Source: Rickettsia typhi (GTDB taxonomy: Bacteria; Pseudomonadota; Alphaproteobacteria; Rickettsiales; Deianiraeaceae). Taken from it: a DNA stretch of 53,721 nt. A program made the translations under genes and the position numbers. The stretch spans positions 1 to 53,721 of the forward strand of contig CAMDBF010000004.1 of assembly GCA_945889175.1 (NCBI GenBank), written 5' to 3'. Shown piece after piece: positions 7,983 through 16,870 of the stretch. Positions within the stretch are counted from its first letter, which is position 1; each line of letters opens with the position of its first letter. A model generated the notes under the pieces. The model was not told the origin of the DNA. It saw only the letters and a list, made by a program, of their open reading frames with translations, and made no database searches.

Positions 7983-8354
7983 TTATTCAGGTTTATCTTC
8001 TTTTTCAGCAGAACTAAGGCCCTCTCCAGCAAGTTTTAACATTTTTTGAAGTTCGGCCGGATCCTGTTGTTGAAAAATATCAGACATATTTTCAACAATT
8101 GACATAGCAGCTGCATCTTGAGCTTTTTTTATTGCAGCAATAATTAAGTCGCTAAGAGTTTTAATGTCGTCTTTTGCATTAAGTTCTTCTGGTTCAATGT
8201 TTATATCAAGTGATATAATATCACCTTTACCATTAACGCTTGCCTTAACAACTCCGCCACCAGATGTAGCAGTGTGAACTTTTTCGTTAATCTTGTCCTG
8301 AACAGCCTTCATGTTACTTTCAAAACCTTTTAGAAGCTCGTTAAAATTGTCCAT
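7983..8354 (-). CDS. YbaB/EbfC-type nucleoid-associated protein
   Basis: Small DNA-binding protein of the YbaB/EbfC family, 123 residues, which usually dimerises into a tweezer shape and coats DNA. The family pattern is clear: a helical N-terminus (FNELLKGFESNMKAVQDKI), a beta centre with GGGVVKASVNGKGDIISLDI and IEPEEL, then a long helix with DLIIAAIKKAQDAAA. It usually sits beside dnaX and recR; here it heads a minus-strand unit with holC, another clamp-loader-linked gene. A near-consensus promoter lies just upstream. Confidence 0.93.
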   Translation of the reverse strand: MDNFNELLKGFESNMKAVQDKINEKVHTATSGGGVVKASVNGKGDIISLDINIEPEELNAKDDIKTLSDLIIAAIKKAQDAAAMSIVENMSDIFQQQDPAELQKMLKLAGEGLSSAEKEDKPE

Positions 8355-8436
8355 ACCTTAAAATCTATAAAAACTGATAATAAAAATCTACCCTCAAATG
8401 ATAAGCATATAGCCTATCGTAAAAGCATTAGTAAGA

Positions 8437-8465
8437 ATTCTACACTTTTTTACAATTCTTGTCAA
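8437..8465 (-). promoter_or_regulatory. Near-consensus promoter for ybaB-holC-rsmI
   Basis: On the minus strand, TTGACA (8465-8460) is followed after exactly 17 bases by TAGAAT (8442-8437). The -35 is perfect and the -10 matches five of six bases. The start would fall about 75-80 bases before the ybaB ATG. It diverges from the tRNA promoter about 50 bases away. Confidence 0.75.
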
Positions 8466-8512
8466 GTATCAATGCAAAAAAAAATTAAAATTAAATAAAT
8501 TTTATAAATCAC

Positions 8513-8540
8513 TTGACTGTTTAAGTAATAAAGATAGAAT
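8513..8540 (+). promoter_or_regulatory. Promoter of the initiator tRNA gene
   Basis: TTGACT (8513-8518), a 16-base spacer and TAGAAT (8535-8540) lie 22 bases before the mature tRNA 5' end. Each box matches five of six consensus bases. The short leader is typical for a tRNA gene. Confidence 0.7.
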
Positions 8541-8561
8541 ACTTAAGTGCTTTTACTTTGT

Positions 8562-8638
8562 CGCGGGGTGGAGCAGCCTGGTAGCTCGCAAGGCTCATAA
8601 TCTTGAGGTCGTAGGTTCAAATCCTGCCCCCGCAACCA
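8562..8638 (+). tRNA. Initiator tRNA-fMet (anticodon CAT) with encoded CCA
   Basis: A 77-base cloverleaf with anticodon CAT at 8596-8598. Initiator marks are present: the C1xA72 mismatch at the acceptor end (C8562, A8634), which fmt recognises, and A11:T24 in the D stem. The CCA end is encoded (8636-8638). Most of the body is very close to the Escherichia coli initiator. The anticodon stem is unusual: the three consecutive G:C pairs at 29-31/39-41 read A29:U41, G30:C40 and G31.U39. An acceptor stem of six G:C pairs and a complete T arm argue for a functional gene. fmt is in this same window. Confidence 0.97.
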
Positions 8639-8649
8639 ATTCTTAATTT

Positions 8650-9918
8650 ATGCTTAAATCTTCATTTAGTAATTCACTAAATTCAAATCAATCTCTATTT
8701 ATAGGGCTAAGATACATCTTTCCTTTTAAAAAATCTAAAAAACCATCTGTAGCCTCCTTTATAGCTTTTTTAGGATTATTTTTAAGTGTTTCAGTTTTAA
8801 TTATCGTTGTTTCTGTTTTTAACGGATTTAAAATTGAATTCATCAAAACTATCATAGGTGTCAATTCTCACATAACAATCAACCCCGGCTACAACAAAAC
8901 TCTTTTCAACGAAGAAGATACTATAAATCAAATAAAACAAGGCAATACTATTGTTTCGGTGTTGCCTATTATTAATGGTCAGGCCATGTTAAGCTTTGGC
9001 GATTATTCGCAGGGTATTTTAATTAAAGGATTTACTCAGGATGCCTTTGTACAAAAACCAGTATTGCAAAAATCAATTATTGAAGGTAATTTTAAAGATC
9101 TTGAAAGCGAGATATGGTATATATTTTTAGGCAACGAACTTGCAAATTCAATGGGTGTAAAAAAAGGCGACACAGTAAAGCTTATAGCACCAAGATTAAG
9201 CCATACTCTTTTTGGTTTAATTCCTATACATAAAGATTTTATTGTTGGCGGTATTTTTAGCCTTAAAATGTCGCAGTACGATGCCAATATGGCTATAATT
9301 TCTTTAAAAAAAGCAGAATTATTTTTAGATAAACAAATAAACGAGATATCAGCTCTTGAGGTTGACATTAAAGACTTAAATGAAGCTAACTCAATTTCTA
9401 ATAAGCTAAGAGAAACTTTTAGTTTAAATGCCGTTTCTTTTGAAGATGATAACGCTGGGTACATATCGGCAATTAAAATACAGGCAACTGTTATGAATTT
9501 TATCCTATCTTTGTTCGTAATTGTTTCAATATTTATTATCTTTGGCATTTTAAGAATGCTTATAAATGAAAAGTCAAAAGACATAGCAATACTTAAAACC
9601 ATGGGCTTTAGCGATAAATTTATTAGGAATATTTTTTTATCTTCAGGTTTGGTAATATCTGGATGTGGTATTGTAGTCGGCAATATATTTGGTATTTTAT
9701 TTGCTTTAAACATCGACAAAATTAAAAACTTTCTTGAATCACTTTTTGGCGTAAAAATCTTTGATGGAGCATTTTATTTTTTATCCTACTTGCCATCTAA
9801 AATATACCTTCAAAACATTGTAGTTATTAATATTTTTTGCTTTGGACTTAGCTTAATTGCTATTTTTCAATCAGTAAAAAAAACTAAGTCTATAAAGCCA
9901 AACCTTTTAATTAAATAA
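8650..9918 (+). CDS. Lipoprotein-releasing ABC transporter permease (LolC/LolE family)
   Basis: Inner-membrane permease that extracts mature lipoproteins for transfer to the outer membrane, working with the ATPase LolD. The 422-residue chain has the expected layout: FIGLRYIFP leader, first membrane helix at about 37-60 (SFIAFLGLFLSVSVLIIVVSVFNGF), a large periplasmic domain, and three helices in the C-terminal FtsX domain (about 277-300, 330-350 and 380-405), with the ILRMLINEKSKDIAILKTMGFSD coupling-helix region. lolD is not adjacent. Alphaproteobacteria often have one hybrid LolC/E (LolF) type protein, so I do not choose between C and E. It starts 11 bases after the initiator tRNA and 19 bases separate it from argS. 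Confidence 0.92.
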   Translation: MLKSSFSNSLNSNQSLFIGLRYIFPFKKSKKPSVASFIAFLGLFLSVSVLIIVVSVFNGFKIEFIKTIIGVNSHITINPGYNKTLFNEEDTINQIKQGNTIVSVLPIINGQAMLSFGDYSQGILIKGFTQDAFVQKPVLQKSIIEGNFKDLESEIWYIFLGNELANSMGVKKGDTVKLIAPRLSHTLFGLIPIHKDFIVGGIFSLKMSQYDANMAIISLKKAELFLDKQINEISALEVDIKDLNEANSISNKLRETFSLNAVSFEDDNAGYISAIKIQATVMNFILSLFVIVSIFIIFGILRMLINEKSKDIAILKTMGFSDKFIRNIFLSSGLVISGCGIVVGNIFGILFALNIDKIKNFLESLFGVKIFDGAFYFLSYLPSKIYLQNIVVINIFCFGLSLIAIFQSVKKTKSIKPNLLIK

Positions 9919-9937
9919 AGATTTTTCAACATTAATC

Positions 9938-11650
9938 ATGCAACCACTTCAAAACATAAAAGATGATATTAAACGAATTTTTTACAGATTGTTTAATGTA
10001 AAAAAAGAAGAGGTAATGTTTGATTTTACCCTTGACTACCCAAAGAATAATGAATTTGGGGATATGTACACTAATATTGCCATGGTGGGTGCAAAATTTG
10101 CAAAACAAAAACCATTAGAGATTGCTTCCGCAATAAAGCAAGAGCTTGAAATGCTTGATTACATTAGCTCTGTCAATATTGCTGGGGCTGGATTTATAAA
10201 TATTAAAATTAATAAAAGTTTTTGGCAAAATGCAATAAAAGAAGTCATTAACTATATAGCTTTACCATCAAACACTTTTGGATTTAATAAAAAAGGTAAC
10301 AATGAAATTATTAATCTTGAGTATGTTTCGGCAAATCCAACTGGACCCATTCACCTTGGGCATACAAGAGGCTCTGTCTACGGCGATGTAATTTATAGAT
10401 TATTAACAAAAAATGGCTATAAAGTTACCAAAGAATACTACATTAACGATGCTGGTGTGCAAGTGGGTAAACTTACTAAATCAGTATTTATTAGATACCT
10501 TCAGGCACAGGGTAAAAATATGGAGCTTGAGGAAGGTTGTTATCCGGGTGAATACTTAATCGATGTTGCAAAAGACTTGCTACAAAATCATGGCACGGAC
10601 TTAGACATTGATGAAGATTTTGAAATTATAAGATCTTTTTCAATAAATTATTTAATGAATAATATCAAAAAAAGTCTCTTAAAACTTGGCATAGATCACG
10701 ATGTCTACACATCGGAGTTTGAGGTTATAAAGCAAGGCTATGTCGATAAAGTAATGCAAAAATTAGAATCCCAAGATTTAATATATAAAGGTTTTACCGA
10801 AAAGCCCAAAGGTCAGGCATCTAAGGACTGGAAAGAGGAGGAGCAAGTATTATTTAAATCCAAACAATTTGGTGATGATGAAGACAGGGTAATGATAAGT
10901 GCAAGTGGAGCAAAAACATACTTTGTATCCGATGTAGCATATCAACTACATAAAATTGAAAGGGGCTTTAAAAATTTAATACTTGTTATAGGTGCCGATC
11001 ACCTTGGTTATGTAAAAAGAATCAAATCAGCAACTAAGGCACTTAATAATTCTGTAGACTTAAAGGTTCAGCTTTGTCAGTTAGTGAAATTTTTAAAAAA
11101 TGGCGAGCCTGTAAAAATGAGTAAAAGAAAGGGCACCTTTGAAACCTTAGATGATGTACTTGATGAAGTTCCAGCTGATATAATAAGATTTATAATGATA
11201 AGTCGTAAAAACGATGTGTCAATGGATTTTGACCTAGAAAAAGTCAAGGAGCAATCTAAAGATAATGAAATATTTTATATTCAATATGCCTATTCTAGAG
11301 CTTCATCGGTGCTTAATTTAGTAAAAGATTTTGATAACACAAAAATTGATTCAAGTTTATTTAATAGCCTTTTAGACTTAGACTACATCAAAAAAGTTCT
11401 TGAGTTTCCTAAAGTTATTAGTATAGCATTAAACAATCTTGAACCCCATCACATTGTATTTTATCTATACGAACTTGCAGGATGCTTTCATAAACTATGG
11501 CACAGTGGTAACGAAGATAAAAGCTTGCGTTTTGTAATAGAAAATGATATAATAAAAACCAATACCAGACTATGTCTTGCTTTTTTATATCGATACATTG
11601 TTGATGCAAGTTTTAACATCTTTGGTATAAAGCCAATTGAATCAATGTAG
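9938..11650 (+). CDS. argS: Arginyl-tRNA synthetase
   Basis: Class I synthetase charging tRNA-Arg, 570 residues. The chain opens with an Add-1-type N-terminal domain (about 1-100), then the Rossmann catalytic domain with HIGH as HLGH at 139-142 within SANPTGPIHLGHTRG, a full KMSKR at 393-397 and a C-terminal DALR anticodon-binding domain (about 450-570) with the YIQYAYSRASSV start. Many ArgRS lack a clean KMSKR, but here it is intact. Length is usual. It lies between lolC/E and an unknown Gly-rich protein gene. Confidence 0.97.
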   Translation: MQPLQNIKDDIKRIFYRLFNVKKEEVMFDFTLDYPKNNEFGDMYTNIAMVGAKFAKQKPLEIASAIKQELEMLDYISSVNIAGAGFINIKINKSFWQNAIKEVINYIALPSNTFGFNKKGNNEIINLEYVSANPTGPIHLGHTRGSVYGDVIYRLLTKNGYKVTKEYYINDAGVQVGKLTKSVFIRYLQAQGKNMELEEGCYPGEYLIDVAKDLLQNHGTDLDIDEDFEIIRSFSINYLMNNIKKSLLKLGIDHDVYTSEFEVIKQGYVDKVMQKLESQDLIYKGFTEKPKGQASKDWKEEEQVLFKSKQFGDDEDRVMISASGAKTYFVSDVAYQLHKIERGFKNLILVIGADHLGYVKRIKSATKALNNSVDLKVQLCQLVKFLKNGEPVKMSKRKGTFETLDDVLDEVPADIIRFIMISRKNDVSMDFDLEKVKEQSKDNEIFYIQYAYSRASSVLNLVKDFDNTKIDSSLFNSLLDLDYIKKVLEFPKVISIALNNLEPHHIVFYLYELAGCFHKLWHSGNEDKSLRFVIENDIIKTNTRLCLAFLYRYIVDASFNIFGIKPIESM

Positions 11651-11702
11651 GTCTATTTAAAACTATAAAAATTATAAAATATACATTTTTATTAATCTTG
11701 TA

Positions 11703-12821
11703 ATGCTTAAGTTTTTTGGTAAATGTAATAAAATTATCGTTTTTCTAGTTTCTTTGTATTTAGGAATTGCAATGATGAGCTTTAGTCAAAAAGCATTATC
11801 GGATTTAATTGACGGCCTTATAGCCGAGCCCTACGAAGAGGAAATAAAAGAGTTAAATTTAAACAACATATACTACAAAACTGCTCAGTATTACATTATT
11901 ATGCCAAATCCCAGGATGTACATAAAAACAGCTCTAAAACAAGGGGCAAAAATAGAAATAAATGATAACAATAACTTTAACAGTCAGGCGGATCAACAAG
12001 ATGAAAAACAAGATAATACAAATAGTCCAAACTTGACGAATAAACAAGGAGATGCTGTTCAAAAACAAGAGCAAAAGCAAGCTGGAAATGCAGCAAAAAC
12101 AAACAACAAATCCCCAACTCAAGGCATATCTGTTGGAGATAAAGAGTCCAGCATATCAAATCAATCTGGAATTGGTGGCGGTGGATTTAGTGGGAGTGGG
12201 GGTATTCCTTTTATAAAGCAGAGCAATAAAGGTGATGATAATAATGGGGGCGGAGGCGGAGGCGGGGGCGGGGGTAAAACTCCGGAGGAAATATGCAGAA
12301 ATCTGACCATGACTCAAGTTGCAAAAAATCTTACAACATTAACGAATCAAATTGCTTCCGATGTATCTAATATAAATTTAATTTACGAGAAAGGTATGAT
12401 GTTATTTTGCTTAGGTGAATACAAAAAATCAGGTCTTGAGCTTGCAAAAATTTACGCAATCAATCCCAATTCGGCCCTTTTAAATAAAACTGATAATGAC
12501 CTAGTGAGTAATCAATTTATAAAAAGCCTTGAATTGTATAAAAAAAATCCACAATCTGTTGATATTGGTTCTCAGGGTCAAAAACTTATTGATGCACTGG
12601 AACTTAAAAATAAAAATATTGAAAACTATGTTGGAGATTTAAACCTTGACTACCAATATGATGGAAGCAGTACTCTTGATACTGAGGCCGAAATAAATAA
12701 AATGTACGGCCCTTACAAGGGTAGCGAAGATAAATTAAAAAAAGATCTTACCGAAATATACGGCAATGATACAGCAAACGATATATTAAAATCAAGAACC
12801 GATATCGTTAAATATAATTGA
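11703..12821 (+). CDS. Unknown exported or membrane-anchored protein with poly-Gly linker
   Basis: I do not recognise this 372-residue protein. It starts with a short basic stretch and a hydrophobic segment (about 11-29) that could be a signal peptide or membrane anchor. Next comes an acidic region (about 35-80) with two Tyr-rich patches, then a low-complexity linker (about 85-195) rich in Asn, Gln, Lys, Ser and Gly with a run of ten Gly residues. After TPEEICRN follows a folded-looking helical C-terminal domain (about 200-372) containing YEKGMMLFCLGEYKKSGLELAK, faintly tetratricopeptide-like. It follows argS by 52 bases, the place where many alphaproteobacteria have an envelope SPOR-domain gene, but I see no SPOR motif. 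A periplasmic or surface role is inferred from the leader only. Confidence 0.7.
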   Translation: MLKFFGKCNKIIVFLVSLYLGIAMMSFSQKALSDLIDGLIAEPYEEEIKELNLNNIYYKTAQYYIIMPNPRMYIKTALKQGAKIEINDNNNFNSQADQQDEKQDNTNSPNLTNKQGDAVQKQEQKQAGNAAKTNNKSPTQGISVGDKESSISNQSGIGGGGFSGSGGIPFIKQSNKGDDNNGGGGGGGGGGKTPEEICRNLTMTQVAKNLTTLTNQIASDVSNINLIYEKGMMLFCLGEYKKSGLELAKIYAINPNSALLNKTDNDLVSNQFIKSLELYKKNPQSVDIGSQGQKLIDALELKNKNIENYVGDLNLDYQYDGSSTLDTEAEINKMYGPYKGSEDKLKKDLTEIYGNDTANDILKSRTDIVKYN

Positions 12822-12970
12822 AAACATGAATCTATATAATTAATAGTAGCACCAACTTCATCAAAACTTTTAAGTTTATACTTATATTTTTTATTGCACT
12901 TGATATTTAATTTAAAAGTTTATAAACTAAATTATTAAATAAATATTTTGTTTTTAAGATTCAATAAACT

Positions 12971-14080
12971 ATGAGTAAGGATTATTATGCAGTACTTGGA
13001 GTTGCAAAGAGTGCGAGTGCTGAAGATGTTAAAAAGGCCTACCGTAAGCTTGCAATGCAATACCATCCAGACCGTAATGCCGGTAATATAGAGGCTGAAA
13101 AAAAGTTTAAAGAAATTAACGATGCCTATCAGATACTTGGGGATGATGAAAAAAGAAAGAAATACGATACCTACGGAGATTCCGACTTTAATGGAGGTGG
13201 CGGCAGTAACGCTGGTGGATTTGATTTTAGCGATATTTTTGATAGTTTCTTTGGCGGTTCAGGACAGGGGCAAAAAAGAGGAAGAAATCCTTTTGAAACA
13301 CAGTCAGAACAAACTCATGAAGGTAGTGATCTTAGATATAATCTAGAGATAACCCTTGAAGAGGCTTACACCGGAATTAAAAAAACCATATCATTCGAAA
13401 CAATGGTAAAATGTATCGACTGCTCAGGGCAGGGTGGCAAAGATGTTTCAACATGCAATCAATGCGGTGGCAGGGGTACAACTAGAGTGCAAAGAGGAAT
13501 GTTTATTATGGAGCAGGCATGTTCTGGCTGTTCAGGACTTGGCAGAAAGGCAAAAAACCCTTGTAAAACATGTAATTCTCGTGGTTGTAAAAAAGAGAAG
13601 AAGAATCTTGAAATTGAGGTTCCTAAAGGCATTGAAAGCGAATCACAAATTAGATACCAAGGTCACGGCGAACATCCTGGGCTTGGTGGTAGAGCAGGTG
13701 ATTTATATATATTTGTTAAAATAAAGCTCCATGACTTTTTTGTAAGAAAAGAACGAGATCTTTATTGTAAAATACCAATTAAATTTACCACTGCAATACT
13801 TGGGGGTGAATTTGTTGTTCCAACTATAGCTGGGCAATCGATTGCAATTAAAGTACCAGAAGGCAGCCAAAATCAAACAAAGTTAAGAGTTTCATCCAAA
13901 GGAATGCCTGGTAAAAATGGACTTTACGGAGATATGTATGTTGAGCTTGGTGTCGAAATTCCTGTCAATCTTTCAAAAAAACACAAGGACATGATAGAAG
14001 AGATGGATAAAGACATAGAATTAACATCAAACCCTAAAACACAAAGCTTTATGGATAAAATTAAAAATATGTTTAATTGA
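12971..14080 (+). CDS. dnaJ: Chaperone DnaJ
   Basis: Hsp40 co-chaperone that delivers clients to DnaK and stimulates its ATPase. The 369-residue chain has the full type I layout: J domain with HPD at 32-34, a Gly/Phe-rich linker (about 75-115), a zinc-finger region with four Cys repeats (about 143-205: [24 protein letters not shown] and CKTCNSRG) and C-terminal substrate-binding domains. dnaK is not adjacent, although the pair is often together. The 148 bases before the gene hold no clear terminator or heat-shock promoter that I can defend. A ThiE/TenI-like gene starts 14 bases after its stop. Confidence 0.97.
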   Translation: MSKDYYAVLGVAKSASAEDVKKAYRKLAMQYHPDRNAGNIEAEKKFKEINDAYQILGDDEKRKKYDTYGDSDFNGGGGSNAGGFDFSDIFDSFFGGSGQGQKRGRNPFETQSEQTHEGSDLRYNLEITLEEAYTGIKKTISFETMVKCIDCSGQGGKDVSTCNQCGGRGTTRVQRGMFIMEQACSGCSGLGRKAKNPCKTCNSRGCKKEKKNLEIEVPKGIESESQIRYQGHGEHPGLGGRAGDLYIFVKIKLHDFFVRKERDLYCKIPIKFTTAILGGEFVVPTIAGQSIAIKVPEGSQNQTKLRVSSKGMPGKNGLYGDMYVELGVEIPVNLSKKHKDMIEEMDKDIELTSNPKTQSFMDKIKNMFN

Positions 14081-14093
14081 TTGTTGATAATCT

Positions 14094-14720
14094 TTGTTAC
14101 AAAATACGAATAAAGAGCATCATTATTTAATATTAAATTGTTTAAATGATGTTAATTTAGACATACTCAAAACAAGATGCAAATTAATCAAAAACAAAAC
14201 AACAATCCTTTTAATAAGAGACTACAAGGCAATCAATAGAATTGGTATTTTAAAACAAGTTTCAACTTTGTGTACTTGCATTTTTGCCGTAGATAGTTTG
14301 CTTGACCTCGATGGCTTCTTAAAATATAATTCGATCGATTTCAAATTTCACAAAATAAATTTACATATTAAGCAGTCTTTTTTACAAGAGTTTTATACCC
14401 TGCCATTTAGATATAAACTTGCTATTTTAAAATTTGCAAAAACAACATCAATTCACAACTCACATGAGCTTGCAATTGCTAAAAGATACAATATTAAACA
14501 AGCATTCGTTTCCCCCATTTTTACAACCATTAGCGATGGCAGAATAAAATCTGGCATTGGATATTTACATTTTTATAAAATAGCAAAATTAAATGCACAA
14601 TTTAATATTGATAGCTTTGCCCTTGGAGGTCTAAATCAAGAAAGATTCAATAAAATGAAAAAATTTAATACAAATTTTCCCATTACTTCCTATGGACTTT
14701 CGTATCGTCCAGATAGCTAA
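14094..14720 (+). CDS. ThiE/TenI-like (thiamine-phosphate-synthase family) protein
   Basis: The C-terminal half of this 208-residue protein has the family pattern: TTSIHNSHELAIAKRY (about 116-131), FVSPIFTTISDGR and GIGYLHF, then FALGGLNQE, which align with GxSxHxxxEA, GPxFxTxSK and AxGGI of thiamine phosphate synthase and TenI. The N-terminal half keeps only a weak version of the QxRxK region (LLIRDYKAINR) and lacks a clear diphosphate-binding set, so enzymatic thiamine synthesis is doubtful. The start must be TTG at 14094, because an in-frame TAA lies at 14088-14090 and no ATG occurs until near the end. It follows dnaJ by 14 bases. Other thi genes are absent here. Confidence 0.7.
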   Translation: MLQNTNKEHHYLILNCLNDVNLDILKTRCKLIKNKTTILLIRDYKAINRIGILKQVSTLCTCIFAVDSLLDLDGFLKYNSIDFKFHKINLHIKQSFLQEFYTLPFRYKLAILKFAKTTSIHNSHELAIAKRYNIKQAFVSPIFTTISDGRIKSGIGYLHFYKIAKLNAQFNIDSFALGGLNQERFNKMKKFNTNFPITSYGLSYRPDS

Positions 14721-14912
14721 AAACATAGGAATTAATATTTATAAAAAATAATACCTTTGTTGCCTATTTATTTAAAAGCAATGTTTAATGTTATTTGATC
14801 GCAGAATGATTATTAACAAAAAAAAGATTTACAAAAAATAAAATGTCTTATAAATTGTTTATGCTTCTTGTGTTCAAAGATATTAGTTTCATTAAATTTA
14901 ATTGATATAGCA

Positions 14913-16835
14913 ATGATTAATATATTGCCATTTTTAATAATACTGCCTTGTATTTGTGCAAGTTTTTTTGTGTGGCTTTTTCTCAACAATCTAAACGGAA
15001 AGCTAGCCTCCATTATTACAACAGTTGCCGTTACAATAACATTTATTGCATCTTGTTGCAATTTTTACCAAACAACAATAATGGGTCAAATTTTTGATTA
15101 TAAATTTTTTGATTGGATTCACCTAGGTTCATTTCAATCTTCTTGGTCTTTTTATTCTGACGGACTGACTTCTGTAATGCTTGTTGTTGTAACATTAGTT
15201 TCAACCTTGGTTCATGTTTATTCAATCGGGTACATGGCACATGACAATCATAGACAAAGATTTATGGCTTACTTATGCCTCTTTACGTTTTTCATGATAA
15301 TTCTCGTCTCTTCCGCAGATTTTTTACAATTATTTGTAGGATGGGAAGGGGTTGGTTTGAGTTCTTATTTACTTATAGGTTTCTGGTTCAAAAAGGATAG
15401 TGCAAATTCGGCAGCAATTAAAGCTTTTATAACAAACAGGGTCGGCGATTTTGCTTTAATAATAGGAATTGCAGCAATATATTGTATATTTGGTACTTTA
15501 AATTTTAGAGAGATTTTTGACTCTTTGCACATTTTTGTTCACAAAGAAATTGTTTTATTTGGACTCCATTTTCACTACTTATCCTTTGTAGCCTTAATGT
15601 TGTTTATTGGCTGCATGGGCAAGTCGGCACAATTGGGTTTGCATATTTGGCTACCAGACGCAATGGAAGGCCCAACTCCAGTGTCTGCCCTTATTCATGC
15701 CGCAACAATGGTTACGGCAGGTGTTTTTTTAATAGTTAGATGCTCAGCGCTATTTGATTGCGCACCTTTGGTAAAAGATTTAATTGTTTTAGTTGGAGCA
15801 TTGACGGCAATTTTTGCTGCAACCATAGCTTTAACACAAAACGATATAAAAAAAATTATTGCATACTCCACCTGCAGTCAGCTTGGGTACATGTTTTTTG
15901 CTTGCGGGGTTGGAGCTTACACATCGGCAATGTTTCACTTGGTTACACATGCATTTTTTAAAGCATTGCTATTTTTATCAGCAGGCTCAGTAATACATGC
16001 AGTTAACAACCAACAAGATATAACAAAAATGGGAGGATTGTGTAAAAAAATCCCTTTTACATTTTCTTGCTTCATGATTGGATCGATTGCAATAGCCGGA
16101 ATTTTTCCCCTAGCTGGCTTCTTTTCAAAAGATGCAATTTTAGAAGCAGCTTACACATCGAACTCTCAATTTGCCAGCCTTGCTTTTATACTTGGGGTTA
16201 TAGCCGCATGTTGTACTACAATTTATTCTTGGAGGTTAATTACCCTAACATTTCATGGGGCATTTAAAGGATCAAAAGACGACGAATCTCACATTCATGA
16301 ATCCCCGCTATCCATGACGATTCCACTGGGTATTCTGTGTTTGTTCTCAGTAATATCTGGTTATATTCTTGAGTACTTCTTTTTAATAAATCATAAAACT
16401 TCTTTATTTTGGATAGGCTTATTTAACGATGCAACTCATGGAGAAGAAGTTAATCACCATATATCTCAAGTGATAAAATATATGCCAATGGCTCTTTCTT
16501 TGTTAATCATTATTATAAGCTATTTTGTATTTCTCAAAACAAAAATACCATCTTTAATTGCTAGAATGTTTTATCCATTTTACAAAATTTTTGCCTGCAA
16601 ATATTTCATTGATGAGCTTTACAAAGCCAGCTTTGTAAAGCTATCATTTTATCTAGCAACTTTATCATCTATAGCTGACAAAAAAATTGTAGACACATGC
16701 CTTGTAAGTACTTGGCTTATTGCATCTTCTGGCTTTGCAAAGATAGCAAAAACTATTCAAGACGGCAAGATTAATCATTACATATTATCTTCTTTTGTCT
16801 TTATTGGAATAGTATTTTTTACTTGCTTTGCCTAA
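14913..16835 (+). CDS. nuoL: NADH-quinone oxidoreductase subunit L
   Basis: Proton-pumping membrane subunit of respiratory complex I. I start at ATG 14913; the frame extends 15 codons upstream to a TTG, but the ATG gives the usual short lead into the first helix. The 640-residue chain has the NuoL/antiporter pattern: YSIGYMAHD, DFLQLFVGWEGVGLSSYLLIGFW with the conserved Glu, GCMGKSAQLGLHIWLPDAMEGPTPVSALIHAATMVTAGVFL (about 230-270), the HAFFKALLFLSAGSVIHA region and a long C-terminal tail with the lateral helix expected of NuoL. nuoK, nuoM and nuoN are absent, so the gene is detached from the complex I operon; such splitting is known in Rickettsiales. Confidence 0.94.
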   Translation: MINILPFLIILPCICASFFVWLFLNNLNGKLASIITTVAVTITFIASCCNFYQTTIMGQIFDYKFFDWIHLGSFQSSWSFYSDGLTSVMLVVVTLVSTLVHVYSIGYMAHDNHRQRFMAYLCLFTFFMIILVSSADFLQLFVGWEGVGLSSYLLIGFWFKKDSANSAAIKAFITNRVGDFALIIGIAAIYCIFGTLNFREIFDSLHIFVHKEIVLFGLHFHYLSFVALMLFIGCMGKSAQLGLHIWLPDAMEGPTPVSALIHAATMVTAGVFLIVRCSALFDCAPLVKDLIVLVGALTAIFAATIALTQNDIKKIIAYSTCSQLGYMFFACGVGAYTSAMFHLVTHAFFKALLFLSAGSVIHAVNNQQDITKMGGLCKKIPFTFSCFMIGSIAIAGIFPLAGFFSKDAILEAAYTSNSQFASLAFILGVIAACCTTIYSWRLITLTFHGAFKGSKDDESHIHESPLSMTIPLGILCLFSVISGYILEYFFLINHKTSLFWIGLFNDATHGEEVNHHISQVIKYMPMALSLLIIIISYFVFLKTKIPSLIARMFYPFYKIFACKYFIDELYKASFVKLSFYLATLSSIADKKIVDTCLVSTWLIASSGFAKIAKTIQDGKINHYILSSFVFIGIVFFTCFA

Positions 16836-16870
16836 ACTTTACTTACTTTAATGTGTTATTATAAAAAACC

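Noticed and set aside
9036-9719. Long minus-strand open frame (227 codons) opposite lolC/E
   Set aside because: It is antisense to a well-supported permease gene; its composition mirrors the opposite strand and no motif is recognisable.
12240-12285. Phase-variable homopolymer in the Gly-rich gene
   Set aside because: The repeat is a mix of GGG, GGC and GGA codons with a period of three or six, so slippage would keep the frame; it is not an on/off switch.
13122-13724. Two plus-strand frames inside dnaJ
   Set aside because: They are shifted readings of the J-protein gene, with Cys/Gly codons of the zinc finger giving a false signal.
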